From Marisa cornuarietis (Eukaryota; Mollusca; Gastropoda; Architaenioglossa; Ampullariidae): a DNA stretch of 64,000 nucleotides. Positions 25,001 to 35,940 of this stretch are shown here, one piece after another; position 1 is the stretch's first letter, and every line of letters begins with the position of its first letter. The stretch is taken from NCBI GenBank assembly GCA_004794655.1, contig SMMW01000627.1:3545501-3609500 (forward strand). The letters run 5' to 3'. Made by a program: the position numbers and the translations under genes. Under the pieces are notes generated by a model, which saw only the letters and a program-made list of their open reading frames with translations, ran no database searches and was not told where the DNA came from.

Positions 25001-27234
25001 ACGCCACCCGGCCAAAGGGAAGATCGCTGGGGGAAAGAGACAGTTGGTGGATGCAGAGGTACCCTAACGCCAAAATGTTGCCTATATGAAAGCACCCGTG
25101 CACCTACACTCATGCGACTTCTCCCCTACTTTCTCTCTCGTGCGTGCGCGCGCACATACACACATACGTGTAAAGCAGCTAGCCATCTTGATGCAAAATG
25201 CTATTGAGCCTGCAATGTCCGTATGCGCAAAATCCATATTCCTGTCTTCTGGTGGGATGATTTTCTCTAGATTTGTTAGGGACGTTTAACCTATTGAAGG
25301 AGACATTTGTTTCCTAAGCTTATCTATAGCAAGCACGAGATAACGAAGCATCTTCGCGCTCTCTAATGAAACATGAGAATAAACAAAACCATCGCAAATT
25401 AAATAAAAAACGGAAATCTCTTTATCTAACCAACAACAATAGTCTAAGCAACAAAACACCAGCAATGCAAAGCTTCAGAGTATGTGATTCTTCGTTTTCT
25501 GCGTTAGAAATGCTCCCTAGAGACGCAGCTGGAGTTGGCTGGCAAAGATTAAGTGTGTAATCGACATCGCGTCTATGCCAGGCCCGTGGAGTCTCCTGCA
25601 GTTCTCGTCTCTGGGGCCGAGTTGGCGTCGCAGCAAGGGGAGGGCTGGACAACCCTGAATGACATATTCTAGGGTTTGGGGTCGGGGTTTCTCTCGCAAG
25701 CCATCACTCGCTGGGAAAATGTCGATTTTGATGGCTGGTAAAATACTGTATAGCTGATTCCAGCAAAGACTGCAATTCTGCGTTAAATGCGATTTAAAAA
25801 TTCGCAAAAAGTACCATCCCTTAAAGATTACTATCTCCGTTCTCTTTCTCGACTTTCACAATTACATAATTACATGTCTCCTTCTTTTTTTCCTCCCGCA
25901 ATCCTTCCCTCCTTCTTTCCACCCGTTTCTGCACACACTCAAAGGCAGTTTATACGAAAAGGGATTGTTCATGGGATAAAACGGTTTAAATGGCTTCTTT
26001 TTCTTCACTTTTGCACTTATTAATATCCTCGGTTCTGGCCTTGACCTTGTATCTAAAGAATGGTGAAGAACGCTTTTAAAAAGAATGTCAAGAAACTTTG
26101 TCTGGCTTTAACTATGCTAAAAGGCGAATGTCACCGAAAGTCAACTTTATAAAGAATGATTTTATTTAAGTAAAACTGAAATACCCAACCCACAATAAGT
26201 CGATCACTCCAGGAACCTAAACAGGATGAAGTAACATTGTCATCGACGAGCGTAATTAGTTCTGTAGAAAAAAAGCCGTACCAATACGAACTGAGATAAA
26301 AAGGAAATCAAATCTACTGCATTTAACCATTATTAATGAGGTGGGTTTTTTTGGTTTTTTTTTTTTTGCTGGCCCGAAAGGCGTCTCACTGGTTCAGTGA
26401 GAAACCGTGGCATTTTTCTCACAGGTGGTGCAACCATTTCAAAAGTGCTAAATAAAGGGCTTATTGCGTCTTTTCTATTAAAAAAGTATCCATAACGGAT
26501 CTGCTAGCAACCGAAACAGCTGTTATGTGAAAGCGTTTCTTTTTGCGAGCTGCAGGTTGGTGTCATACGATGATGGTAAACCACTCAACCCATATCCTTT
26601 GTATATTATCTTATTGTTCTGTTTATTTTGTAAAATGTAGTCTGTACTGGCTGTACTTTCTTTTCATCGGTCACACCGATTGCATGTCTTGCGCTGAAAC
26701 TCGAGCCCGTCTTTAGGTCACGTTATGTCGCCTTGACCCTTACATCTGACTAGTCCAGCAGCACAGACCATCCCTGAGTAACAACCGGACTCAACTGCGC
26801 GTTCAAAAGATAAACGCAGCAACTGTTGTTTCAGAAAACTTAGGATGGTAACGTCCACTCTCAATTCTGGCACCTTTAATTACGGAAGTCAGAAATACAG
26901 TTCGAGGTTGCTAATTTCTCTTATGCTTGAGAATGGCCATGATGTCATCTTTGGTGTTCAATTAGGTAGTACAGGAGCGAGAAATGATTGCAGCTAAAAC
27001 CAAAATTCATTAACTGCAGCAAATGGCTCTATAGGTTCTGAATCAAGCGTCTTTGCGCTTCTATGTGCAATTTATGTGTCGCGTTCTCTTTTCCCAAGAG
27101 ACAATAGCGATGGTATGATGGTATATATATATCGCCAAGTAAAATTTTAGCCTCATTTAGAGTGGTCACATGATCAAACTTTGCTCTCTTGCCGCATCGT
27201 CTCCACCACAAGATCAGTTTTCTAGACACGTTTT
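22006..27234. other. Intergenic, no gene recognised
   Basis: The frame at 23,287-23,676 (129 codons) and its neighbours have no recognisable motif. There is Z-prone CG/CA sequence near 25,140-25,165. Confidence 0.5.
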
Positions 27235-27280
27235 CTATGGGGCGCCAAGAGGGGAAATTTCTCAAATTTGCTATTTCTAG

Positions 27281-27422
27281 CTATACATTGCAATGTATAA
27301 TTATAGAATGCAATGTATAGCTATACATTGCATTTTATACTTATAGATTGCATTTTATACTTATAGATTGCATTCTATAACTATACATTGCAATGTATAA
27401 TTATACATTGCAATGTATAGCT
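27281..27422. repeat. Array of palindromic ATTGCAAT units, left arm
   Basis: Repeated variants of TATACATTGCAATGTATA, itself a perfect 18-bp palindrome, alternate with TATAGAATGCATTCTATA-like forms at a spacing of about 22 bp. The right arm has a shorter version. Confidence 0.8.
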
Positions 27423-27613
27423 AGAGAGAGAAAAACTCGGTAAAAACCGAAATGTTTCATTTATATTATACTCAGAAGTTGCTATCCAATTCATTTTATA
27501 TATACCTTTCAATTCTTTAGCTATAGAATGCATTCTAGCTATACATTTGAAATCTATATTTATAGATTGCATTCTATAACTTCTGACTTGAAATGTATAC
27601 GGAACGAGGCTGG

Positions 27614-27656
27614 CTCATTTGCATATGGGAAAAGAAGGTCAAAGACCACCAATCAG
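27614..27656 (+). promoter_or_regulatory. Octamer plus CCAAT module, left arm
   Basis: CTCATTTGCATA (27,614-27,625) is the extended octamer typical of H2B promoters. CCAATCAG follows at 27,649-27,656. The pairing resembles divergent H2A/H2B histone promoters of animals, but no histone coding sequence is present. Confidence 0.45.
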
Positions 27657-28122
27657 TGCGCTCATAGCAATGGCCGGAGAGTCGTCTGCATGGGATCGTA
27701 GAGATAAAAACGTTTTGGTCGCAGAATGTGTTGTTTTGTTTTGTTCAAATGTGTAATGAATCCAGTGACCGTCTGTTAACCTCTCTTTCTCCTTCTTTAA
27801 TCCTATTACTTGTAAGTCTTGAAATGTGTGTACTTTTATCGGACAAAGGGAACGGCAGGGCGCAATACGAGACACTGGCCAACCCACTACCTGCAATAAA
27901 TTAGGGATACCAGACCGCCGTGAAGCTGAGAGTGAGTGCTGAATGCCATGCGCACGAAATCTCCTTTCTCGTATTCTGTTTGGAAGAAAATGCGGGTGGT
28001 CAGACGTTAAAAAAAACAAAGGGGGTAGGGGTACTATTCTACTCGACCCTTAGACTTATAGTTTTCCTCTTGAACTGCATAGTTTTGAAGTTGCACAAGA
28101 ACGAAGGCCATTGCTACGAGCG

Positions 28123-28166
28123 CCGATTGGTTGGTCTTTGACCTTCTTTTTCCATATGCAAATGAG
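28123..28166 (-). promoter_or_regulatory. Octamer plus CCAAT module, right arm
   Basis: This is the inverted copy of the left-arm module. ATTGG at 28,126-28,130 and TATGCAAATGAG at 28,155-28,166 give the same octamer and CCAAT arrangement on the opposite strand. Confidence 0.45.
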
Positions 28167-28357
28167 CCAGCCTCGTTCCGTATACATTTCAAGTCAGAAG
28201 TTATAGAATGCAATCTATAAATATAGATTTCAAATGTATAGCTAGAATGCATTCTATAGCTAAAAAATTGAAAGGTATATATAAAATGAATTGGATAGCA
28301 ACTTCTGAGTATAATATAAATGAAACACTCTGGTTTTTACCGAGTTTTTCTCTCTCT

Positions 28358-28463
28358 AGCTATACATTGCAATGTATAGTTATAGAATGCAATCTATAAG
28401 TATAAAATGCAATGTATAGCTATACATTGCATTCTATAATTATACATTGCAATGTATAGCTAG
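28358..28463. repeat. Array of palindromic ATTGCAAT units, right arm
   Basis: This is the inverted counterpart of the left-arm array with fewer units. It includes several perfect TATACATTGCAATGTATA copies. Confidence 0.8.
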
Positions 28464-28509
28464 AAATAGCAAATTTGAGAAAATTCCCCTCTTGGCGCCC
28501 CATAGTTTT

Positions 28510-30240
28510 CCACCTCAGCGACCTCAATGAACAGCCCATCCAGCTGCGTCCTGTGAAAGCTTCTAATTTTGTGTTCTCTAAATTGCATCCGTGAAGCCGG
28601 ATAGCCAGTTGTTTCCTAAAAGTTGTTCAACTGCTATTAGCTCCTCTGATTCCCGGGATTCTCGTCAAAAGCCAGTCTTGGAAGTCTACACTCCGCCCGC
28701 CTCTTCCTGTTGACTTTGTGAGTCTATGAAGATGCTTCCTGATAATGGCCGGCAGAGTTTGATATTTCTTCCCGGTTGTTGTCATACAAAACGGACGATC
28801 TTGACATCTTGAAAAATCGCTCACCTGACCATTCCGGCCGTGCTAAACACGGATCAAAACGGCAGAAAAGTATGAAACGTGGCCCAGAGTATCTAGCACC
28901 AGGGCGCACGCGCGTGTACCTCAAAACTGGAGTGCGGTGACTACAGGAAGCTTACAGGTAGCAGCGCCAGTTTGCAGGTGTGATAGGGATGAAGGTCAGG
29001 GCACTTCGTGCGGAAGCCTCCAGACGGGACAGTATGAGGGAAAAACCCAGCAGCCAGCATGACTCACTCGCTCGGCGGCGCCTTGACGCCGATACTAAAT
29101 CGTGAATGAGGCAAAAATGGAAATGCGTGTCCATCTGCCCTGTCTGGCTCCGATTCAGATTTATTAGGACACATCAGAGCAAAGGGAAACAGAAAGAAAA
29201 GAAAAGAATGTTTATTATTATCGAGACTTTCAACAATCGCTTCTGCTACTCATTTCTTTCCCGTCTTTCCCTATCATCATTTGTCCTGGTCTCAGAAGAA
29301 TACAGCGACAAAGACAATCACAATGCAATTGCGACCACTGGTCTGCATGAGAGGCAATACGTGCTGTGCTCTCTACAATCACGATCAGCTGACCAGTTTC
29401 TGACTCCTTGTACAACAATCGATTGAAGAAGGACACGATGACAATAGGTTGCGCTCCCCCACCTCCACCGCCCGCCCGCCACGGCCACCTTCCAGAAATC
29501 TGTGAAATGGAGTATTTTTTTTTTTCGATTGTGGCTGCAGAACGATGCCAAGTCACAGCGGGGGGAATTTTTGGCTCAGCATCAACACCAAGGGCAGCAA
29601 CTCTCATTCAGGAAGAAATTGCGGACGGAAGTGTGGTGAGCTGTCTGGGTCCAGAGATGAATCAGATAAGTCCCGAGGGACTGGATGTATAGGTTAAAAA
29701 ACAAAAGCACTTGGCACAGAGGATGCTAGACTACTCTCTGTAGCAACACGTCAGTTTTTGACCTTTTGACTATCGAACAACCTTCCTTCAGTTGTGTGTG
29801 TGTGCGAGCGCAAGCGTTAGGAAGTGTGCTCAATTGCGCACTTTAATGTGTTTGTTGCGCCAGCGAATGTGCAGAACACTCCCAGACACAACACCCTAAC
29901 AAATACCATCTTGAACCAGTGTAGATCAACACCACCACCACCCTTTCCCACGCTCTACAGTAGAAGTTCAGTGTATATTTAAGCAAATAATTTAAATATT
30001 TTTGCACGATTGTCGGTGATACGTTCATAGAGTGTGTCTCAGGTACAAAGTGCAGAAACTGACAAAAATGCCTAAAGACAAAGCTGATTGAACTCTTTTG
30101 ACATCTGCGCTGAAAAGTTACGTTAAACCCCCAGAGATCCGCTGATGCTTAGGTCAGGTGCTAAGGTAAGGGTTGTACCCTAAACATTTTTTTTAGGTCT
30201 TTGAGGAGTGATAAGACCGCTAAGCAGTTTCTAAAACCGC
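28510..30240. other. Intergenic, CpG-normal, no gene recognised
   Basis: CpG is frequent here (about 45 in 28,501-29,500 by eye). No conserved coding sequence was found. Confidence 0.55.
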
Positions 30241-31010
30241 TTTGATGATGACATCGATCTCATGGAAGGTAGCAATAACAAGTTGCAGGCTCTCACGGAT
30301 AGACTCGCAACCAGTGCGAGCGCATATGGGATGGACATCAGCACAAACAAGAGCAAAACAATGGTGGACACTGCTGGACAGGAAAAAGCAGATTCAGTCG
30401 AATTCCGTGCAATGTTCGTAGGTGTAAAGTTTCAAGTACCTGGGAGCGACCTCAGGCGGTTGCACGGCGGACATTCGTCAGAGAATCACAGCAGCATGGC
30501 ATCAATGGCGAGACTGAAAAGACATAGGGGGACAGGAGTGTAAGCTTGGAAAACTAATTTAAACTATACAAGTCCCTGGTCGCTCCCGTCTTGCTGTATG
30601 GCTGTGAAACGTGGACCCTGATACGGAAAGAAAGATCTAGGAATTCGAGGTAAAATGCTTTCGGAGACTGCTCCACATCTCATATAAGGAACAGTAGACA
30701 AATTCGTTTGCAGTCCGGTCACCATCCTGGTCGGTCCTCACGAACCCTCTGCTCGTCATCGTCAAGGGGCAAAAACAGGTTTCGTTCGGGCATGTTGCTC
30801 GACATAACACATTGCCCATGACAGTCCAGGGACGTGTGGGGGGGGGGTGGATGTCGACGAGGTAAACTGAGGAAGTGGTGGCTGAGTAATCTCAAGGAGT
30901 GGACAGGGCGTCAGCTGGGAGGCATTCTGAGAGGGGCCGGCTGGCGCACTTACACCACTATTGCTGCATTTCATTATACCCACCAACGACTGGGCACAGT
31001 TAAGGGACAG
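30241..31010 (+). mobile_element. Remnant of a different non-LTR retrotransposon (RT C-terminal half)
   Basis: The plus strand starts at the RT active-site motif (FDDDIDLM, where related elements have FADDIDL). It continues with TDRLATSASAYGMDISTNKS, then in another frame FKYLGATSGGCTADIRQRIT, then KLYKSLVAPVLLYGCETWTL, SPVTILVGPHEP and KEWTGRQLGGIL. Several frameshifts are present and the first catalytic alanine position is altered. The order and spacing fit the last half of a LINE RT, 5'-truncated. It is clearly distinct from the two RTE-like copies elsewhere in the window. The tail is not defined; similarity fades near 31,010. Confidence 0.75.
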
Positions 31011-31377
31011 AGAGGGGGAGGGAGGGAGGCGTTAGAGACCTCAGTTTATCTAGGGACTAACTTTTTCTGAGGGCAGTGACCATCTTCTCCCCCACCCCGT
31101 GATGCTCTACTCCCCTAGCCATCTACAAAGCCAGGTACCCATTCCCGACGACTGGGTCGACTGGAGGAAGTTTGCTGCGCCACGCGGGTATCAAAGGAAG
31201 CGCGCCCAACCCTGTTGCCTAACGCGCTCAATCTAAGGTAAGCATGCAATGACAAGTGGGTTACCATGATGAGAATGAAAAAGGGACTAATGCGGGCAAA
31301 TGGCAAAGCTAATTAAACGAGTACGCTAATAGGTCGTGTAGTGGGGATGACAGTAAAACATCTACATCGTCCTGTAC

Positions 31378-31557
31378 TTAGATAGTAAACTATACAATTT
31401 CGGCACCTGGAAACTTCTGGCGTGCGCGCCGCTACCAATGACATAAGACTTCACCGAGCTTTCTTCCTTAGATAGTAAACTATACAATTTTGGCACCTGG
31501 AAACTTCTGGCGTGCGCGCCGCTACCAATGACATAAGATTTCACCGAGCTTTCTTCC
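31378..31557 (+). repeat. 90-bp tandem duplication
   Basis: Two units (31,378-31,467 and 31,468-31,557) differ at only two positions I could see, so the duplication looks recent. The unit includes TGGCGTGCGCGCCGCTACC. The frame across both units on the minus strand is probably not coding. Confidence 0.9.
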
Positions 31558-34280
31558 CCAGTTTGTTTACAGACGAGTGTTGTTGCTCCAGCTGACAGCA
31601 TACCTCAAGTGCTAAAACCAACGCTGCTCTACAGCAGTTTATTTATTACTAGCCAGTAAAGTAAAGGTCGTCCCTTAACCCCCTTTTTGATGTCGTTTGG
31701 GGAGTGAGGTTTTGGAGACCCCCTACTTTTCCCGGGGCTAGCTTTTTTTTTTTTTTAGTGTGGGCGCTGTCTATCTTCTCTCTCTGCTTTACCTTCCACA
31801 ATCCTTTATGGAGTCAGGACTAGCCGGGGTACCCGGGCATCGCCCTGGTGACAGAGCACAGTGCATTTGCTTTAAGCAGATAGCACAGTGCGTTTGCGCT
31901 GTCCAGATCAACGGAAGAAGGACGGCGAGGGGAAAATGGAGATAAATGGTACTGTCTGTCGCTTGCTCGCTCGCCCCGCCTTCTTGATATTCGAGTTACC
32001 TATGCTTCAAAGACTCACGTGAAAAACACGTGATTCTATTCACCACTGCCTGGACAGAAACACAGTACTTTCTTAGCAAACAAATCAACCAACCAACACA
32101 TGCCAGACAACATTTGTTTTCAAAATACTCCATTTCCTTTAAAATACTGTTCTATATTAAATTTGTAGATTTTTTGTGGGGAGTAAAGGGGATACCTTTG
32201 GCAATGTCTTTTTGCTAATTCTTCTCCTGTTGAAAGCAACGATTTTAATCTTTTATTTATTGCCCTTTTAAACTAGTCAGCTTTCTCACCTTCCACTTCG
32301 AATAGTGGGAGTATTGATAGCACTAATTATCTCCCCATGGTTACGTCATCTGGCCACGGTGATTTTAAAAAACAACCAAGGGCAGAGTGGATTGGGGTTA
32401 AAAGGCCAGGCTCCAGCGATGATGGGGAAACGGACCAGCGTAACTGTTGAAGACGGCCCCAGATTTCGGCCATAGCTGTGTAAAGCGCAAACACTCATTT
32501 CCGCACGGCGCGTGCCTGCTGCTCGCCTCAAAGACGCATCCGCCAACCGTACAGACGACCACAGCAGACACGCGAACCAAACCAGGACATCTGTTGACAC
32601 GCCTCTAGTCCAAGCTTCAACGGCAATCCAACCAGTTTAGCACACGACTCGATCGGCTGCAAATTCAAATTCTAGCTGCACGGTGGAGTTTATTACGGGT
32701 GGGGATTGCTTTTGAGGGTGGGGTGTAAAGTTCCTGCTACAGATGCTAAAAATATGTGAAACCTATCACTGCAAAGTTTCAAGAATATGCTGTTACAGCA
32801 CATGACTTCGGCGCAAGCAATTCGGGACTGTTACCAGATTCATTTTTCTCAAGGGAGCGCGGGGTGGGTTGAGGGCGGGGAAGGGGCGAGCTGACGCAGC
32901 TGGGAGAGGGAAGGGGGAACTTTCGTCCCAACTGTTTACTTCCGATTGATATGAAGTCCCTAAGCTTGAACAGCTGCTCGGCCTGGCAGGTAATGCAAAC
33001 ATTACGTAGGTCGCGTGACGGTATGAAGAGCGGTGGAAATAGACAATTCGTTTGATGGTAACAATCACCTGAAAACACACACACACCAGTCTTCATGTGA
33101 ACTACAAAAGGACAGCCCCTTACTTGCAAAATCAGCGTTCATAATAGATGCGTCTCCAAAGACGGCAGAAAGTGATTTCAAGGAATCTGTACACAAGCGA
33201 CCGTCAAATATTTAGCAATTAGTCGATGAGTCAGAATTGTTGAGTAGAACTGGGCTTCAAATGTCTCCGTGACATTTTGGGCTCACCAACGACACAAGCT
33301 TTATGACAGAGCATTTATCATGTTATAGTTCTCCCGATCCCTCTCCCCACTCACACACATACTATATAGTCTTAAAAAACCAGATAAAAGCAGAATTATA
33401 TAATGCACTGCATTTGTGGGTATATCATGTACAACTGCATCTGTAGGTATATCATGTACAACTGCATCTGTGGGTATATCATGTACAACTGCATTTGTGA
33501 GTATATGATGTACAAAAAGGTCTTGTCAGTGACAGAAAAGTAACGTCCGCAATACTTTCTATACAAAATCGCAAACGAAGAGTTCAGCGGACGGATATCT
33601 CCACAGAAAATGTTCGCTGGAGGCCCAATTATTTGCCGATAACTAAGTCTGAAAATAGCGCGTCCCTCCGTCGGAAATCAATGTCTGCCGGTAAACGAGC
33701 TGCCCCCAGTGGAGGTATCAATGACAGGAAGACAGTGGCAGGTGACCAGACCTGTCGTTTTTGATCTATCATCGAATCCCACTGCCTGTCTCCTGAGTCT
33801 TCTGGAAAAGAGCCACCAATGCAGGGAAATGTTTCTTATGGCCTTCTCTGATACCGGTTCATAAGACCGCTGTCCCTCAACGTTTGGAGACGCACTCTTC
33901 ACTGCTTTCTTCTTATTCAGGTAGAGCGGTTTTAAGGTGATTGATCCTGTTGCATGTTGTGACACGACATGCCTACTTCCTATCTGTCTTATCTAACACA
34001 CAGCCTTCACATTCATTCTTCAAGAGAATCACTTTGTTTTTTGGGTGGGGAAAAATTAAGATCTTCGTCTCAATTGTTTTTAATCAAGGGAAATAGCTAA
34101 ACCAGTCAAGCCTTCTCAAATTGAGAGAGGGGGGAGGAGATTTATGAAGCACAAAATGGAGGCAGACTGCATAACTTTCTTTTTCAGATGTCAGTGCTTG
34201 CATCGTGATAACCACATCTTCTTTCTGATCGTCAACCCCTACAAGTAACCTGCTTATCTTCTGCGGACGACTGATGTGAT
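31558..34280. other. Intergenic or intronic, no exon recognised
   Basis: I looked here for the next FNDC3 exon on the minus strand and saw none. Apart from the 27-bp minisatellite only short frames occur. CpG density is normal up to about 34,270. Confidence 0.5.
33407..33514 (+). repeat. Minisatellite, four 27-bp units
   Basis: The unit begins ACTGCATTTGTGGGTATATC and continues ATGTACA. It is repeated at 33,407, 33,434, 33,461 and 33,488 with few substitutions. Confidence 0.9.
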
Positions 34281-35404
34281 GTCACTCTCCTTGAGCAAAC
34301 AGATGCCAAACCTTGACACATTCAGAACATTAAATGTAAGGTAGTAAGTATTAAAACCTAGGAACAAAATACAGTTATGCTACCCTACATGCTCCTTTCC
34401 ACTGTTTTTCTTAAACCAATAGTGCATGTAAATCAAACTTTGTCACTTCTTTATGGACACTTGGCAAAATTCTTAACAGAGGACCCATCAAGACTCTGTT
34501 ACACATTCATCCAGCTTTGTGTGACTTACTGAACAGAAGAAAGCGTCAAAGTACCCCTTGAACTCAAAATAAACTGTACAAATAAATTAATACAATTCGA
34601 AGTACAAAATACCTAAGTACAAACCATTTCAAACATCAATAGCTGTAATAACTGGGTAAAAAGGAACATAATGCATTCAAGAAAAATAAAGTAAGGAGAG
34701 AAAATAAGAGGGTATATTGCTATATCAAAAAGCAAGTTCTCTCTTAATTTTTTTGAAGTCAGCACTCAAACAGAAATCATTGAACATAAGCAATGCCAGT
34801 ATGTGCATGAACAATGTTGGCAAGTATCCTATTTCTTCATTCTTAAGCTGTAAGCAGTCTGAAACATTCTTTACGGTATTCTTTCAGGAAACTGTCTGTA
34901 GTATTCTTCTTTACACCATCCGCCCCTCCCTACCTCCTCCGTTCCCTTCCTTGTTAGCTCTTGCCAAACCCTTCATTTTCTCCCTCCCGCTCTTCCTTTC
35001 TTCTTTCAATGTTTGCATTTGACAATGTTTCTGGATGGAAGCTGGTTTGCTTAGCTTAGAGACTATGCCATCTCCTCAGCTCCACATTCCTATGTAAAAC
35101 CACCGTGCAAGGAGGTGGCAACTCAGACACAAAAAAAACTGCACCATGTACTGTCAGAAAAAGCTGCAGTGATGAAAACCTCTTCAAGCATCTGGAAAGT
35201 TAATAGGCTAAACTACTCTGTCAATCTTTGCTTTATTATGCAGGTCTTGACTGAAATTCTCTTTAAAGTTCTGAAATGATTTATGAAAAAAACAAAACAA
35301 ATGCAAGCAAAAAGCAGACAGAAATGCCAACAATAAAATCTGGAATAGCTGGTTCCAAGTAATGACAGAGTAATCAATAAAAAGAAAAATTAAAAAAAAA
35401 AAAG
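34280..35404 (-). other. Sequence downstream of the FNDC3-like exon: start of intron or alternative 3' end
   Basis: This stretch is CpG-poor like the upstream intron. The unspliced frame would continue for 67 residues after the donor, highly hydrophobic at first, to a stop at 35,208-35,210. An AATAAA hexamer (minus) sits at 35,232-35,237 and an ATTAAA near 34,078-34,083. No FNDC3 exon was recognised. It is either the next intron or the 3' end of an unspliced short transcript. Confidence 0.35.
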
Positions 35405-35410
35405 ACTTAC
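35405..35410 (-). other. Splice donor of the FNDC3-like exon
   Basis: On the minus strand CAGG is followed by GTAAGT, a perfect consensus donor, interrupting the codon of the conserved glycine in phase 1. It falls exactly where similarity to FNDC3 stops and a T-rich hydrophobic-coding stretch begins, which supports splicing here. Confidence 0.75.
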
Positions 35411-35903
35411 CCTGAATATGCTGGATTTGATCGCCAAGTCGAACTGAGAAGGTCTCGCCTGGGTTGACATGGACATGCACCACATGCTGCGAGCCTGAGG
35501 AAGAAGCTGAAGTTGGGTTCTGTAGTCCTGGGCCTCCAGATGTGATGGGACTCTCACCTCCTCCACCCCCTCCTCCACCACTGTTGTAATTTAAACTGGA
35601 AGGGCTAGCTCTCTGGTTCCCTCGACTGCGAGACAATCGGCCAGGGGAGTTGACCCTGGCAGGTTGTTGTGGAAGGGCGGATTGTGGTGGAGTAGAGGGG
35701 CTTGAAGCCAGACTACTGACCTCCGATCCAAGGCCATTTTTCATGGGAGGATCCTCTGAGGGGCTTGCATGCCCGTTTTCTTCCACTTCTTTCTCTGGCG
35801 ACATGTTGTTGCCGTTGACTGGCAGGGCAGTGGGAGAAGTGCTGCCTGTGTTGCAGCTGGTGTTTGTGGTGGTGTTTGTTGAACTCTTGCCAGAATCAGC
35901 CAT
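35411..35903 (-). CDS. FNDC3: FNDC3-like gene, first coding exon (partial CDS)
   Basis: The exon encodes 164 residues plus one base of the next codon. Residues 1-140 are low-complexity, rich in Ser, Thr, Pro and Asn, with an eight-glycine run near 109-116. Residues 141-165 form a conserved-looking block, HVHVNPGETFSVRLGDQIQH followed by IQG. This matches the N-terminal NPGETF...IQG block of vertebrate FNDC3A/FNDC3B, where it precedes a proline-rich region and then a series of fibronectin III domains. FNDC3 proteins are membrane-associated (ER/Golgi) multi-FN3 proteins; that role is family knowledge, and no FN3 domain is visible here. The start has A at -3 and G at +4, a good Kozak context. 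The exon ends at a consensus donor, so the track-length reading frame to 35,208 is intron. The leader frame is open back to the acceptor, but no upstream in-frame ATG was found. The homology rests on one short block recognised by eye. Confidence 0.75.
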
Positions 35904-35940
35904 GCTGTGCTGCTGTAAATCGCTTCTTTTGAGGATCTTT
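35904..35940 (-). other. 5' leader part of the FNDC3-like exon with splice acceptor
   Basis: Upstream of the ATG on the minus strand, the sequence TTTTACAG precedes AAAGATCC, a good acceptor placing the exon start at 35,940. The 37-nt leader has no ATG. It implies at least one untranslated exon further upstream (higher coordinates). Confidence 0.6.

Larger units (their letters stand above)
27235..28505. mobile_element. Foldback (long inverted-repeat) element
   Basis: The left arm 27,235-27,675 and right arm 28,106-28,505 are inverted copies around a loop of about 430 bp. Both ends read CTATGGGGCGCCAAGAGGGG inward, with about one mismatch in the first 65 bases. TTTT flanks each end and may be a 4-bp target-site duplication, though this could be chance. 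Each arm holds arrays of an 18-bp palindrome, a spacer region (TATTATACTCAGAAGTTGC) and, at the inner end, an octamer/CCAAT module. No transposase is encoded, so it is probably non-autonomous. The arms differ by about 40 bp, mostly in palindrome copy number. Confidence 0.85.

Noticed and set aside
27676..28105. Histone gene in the foldback loop
   Set aside because: The flanking octamer and CCAAT motifs suggested it, but no H2A, H2B, H3 or H4 coding sequence is in the loop.
31362..31601. 79-codon minus-strand frame with an internal repeat
   Set aside because: The peptide repeat is merely the 90-bp DNA duplication, with no other sign of coding.
33407..33514. CRISPR-like array
   Set aside because: The 27-bp units are directly adjacent without spacers, so this is a minisatellite in a eukaryotic genome.
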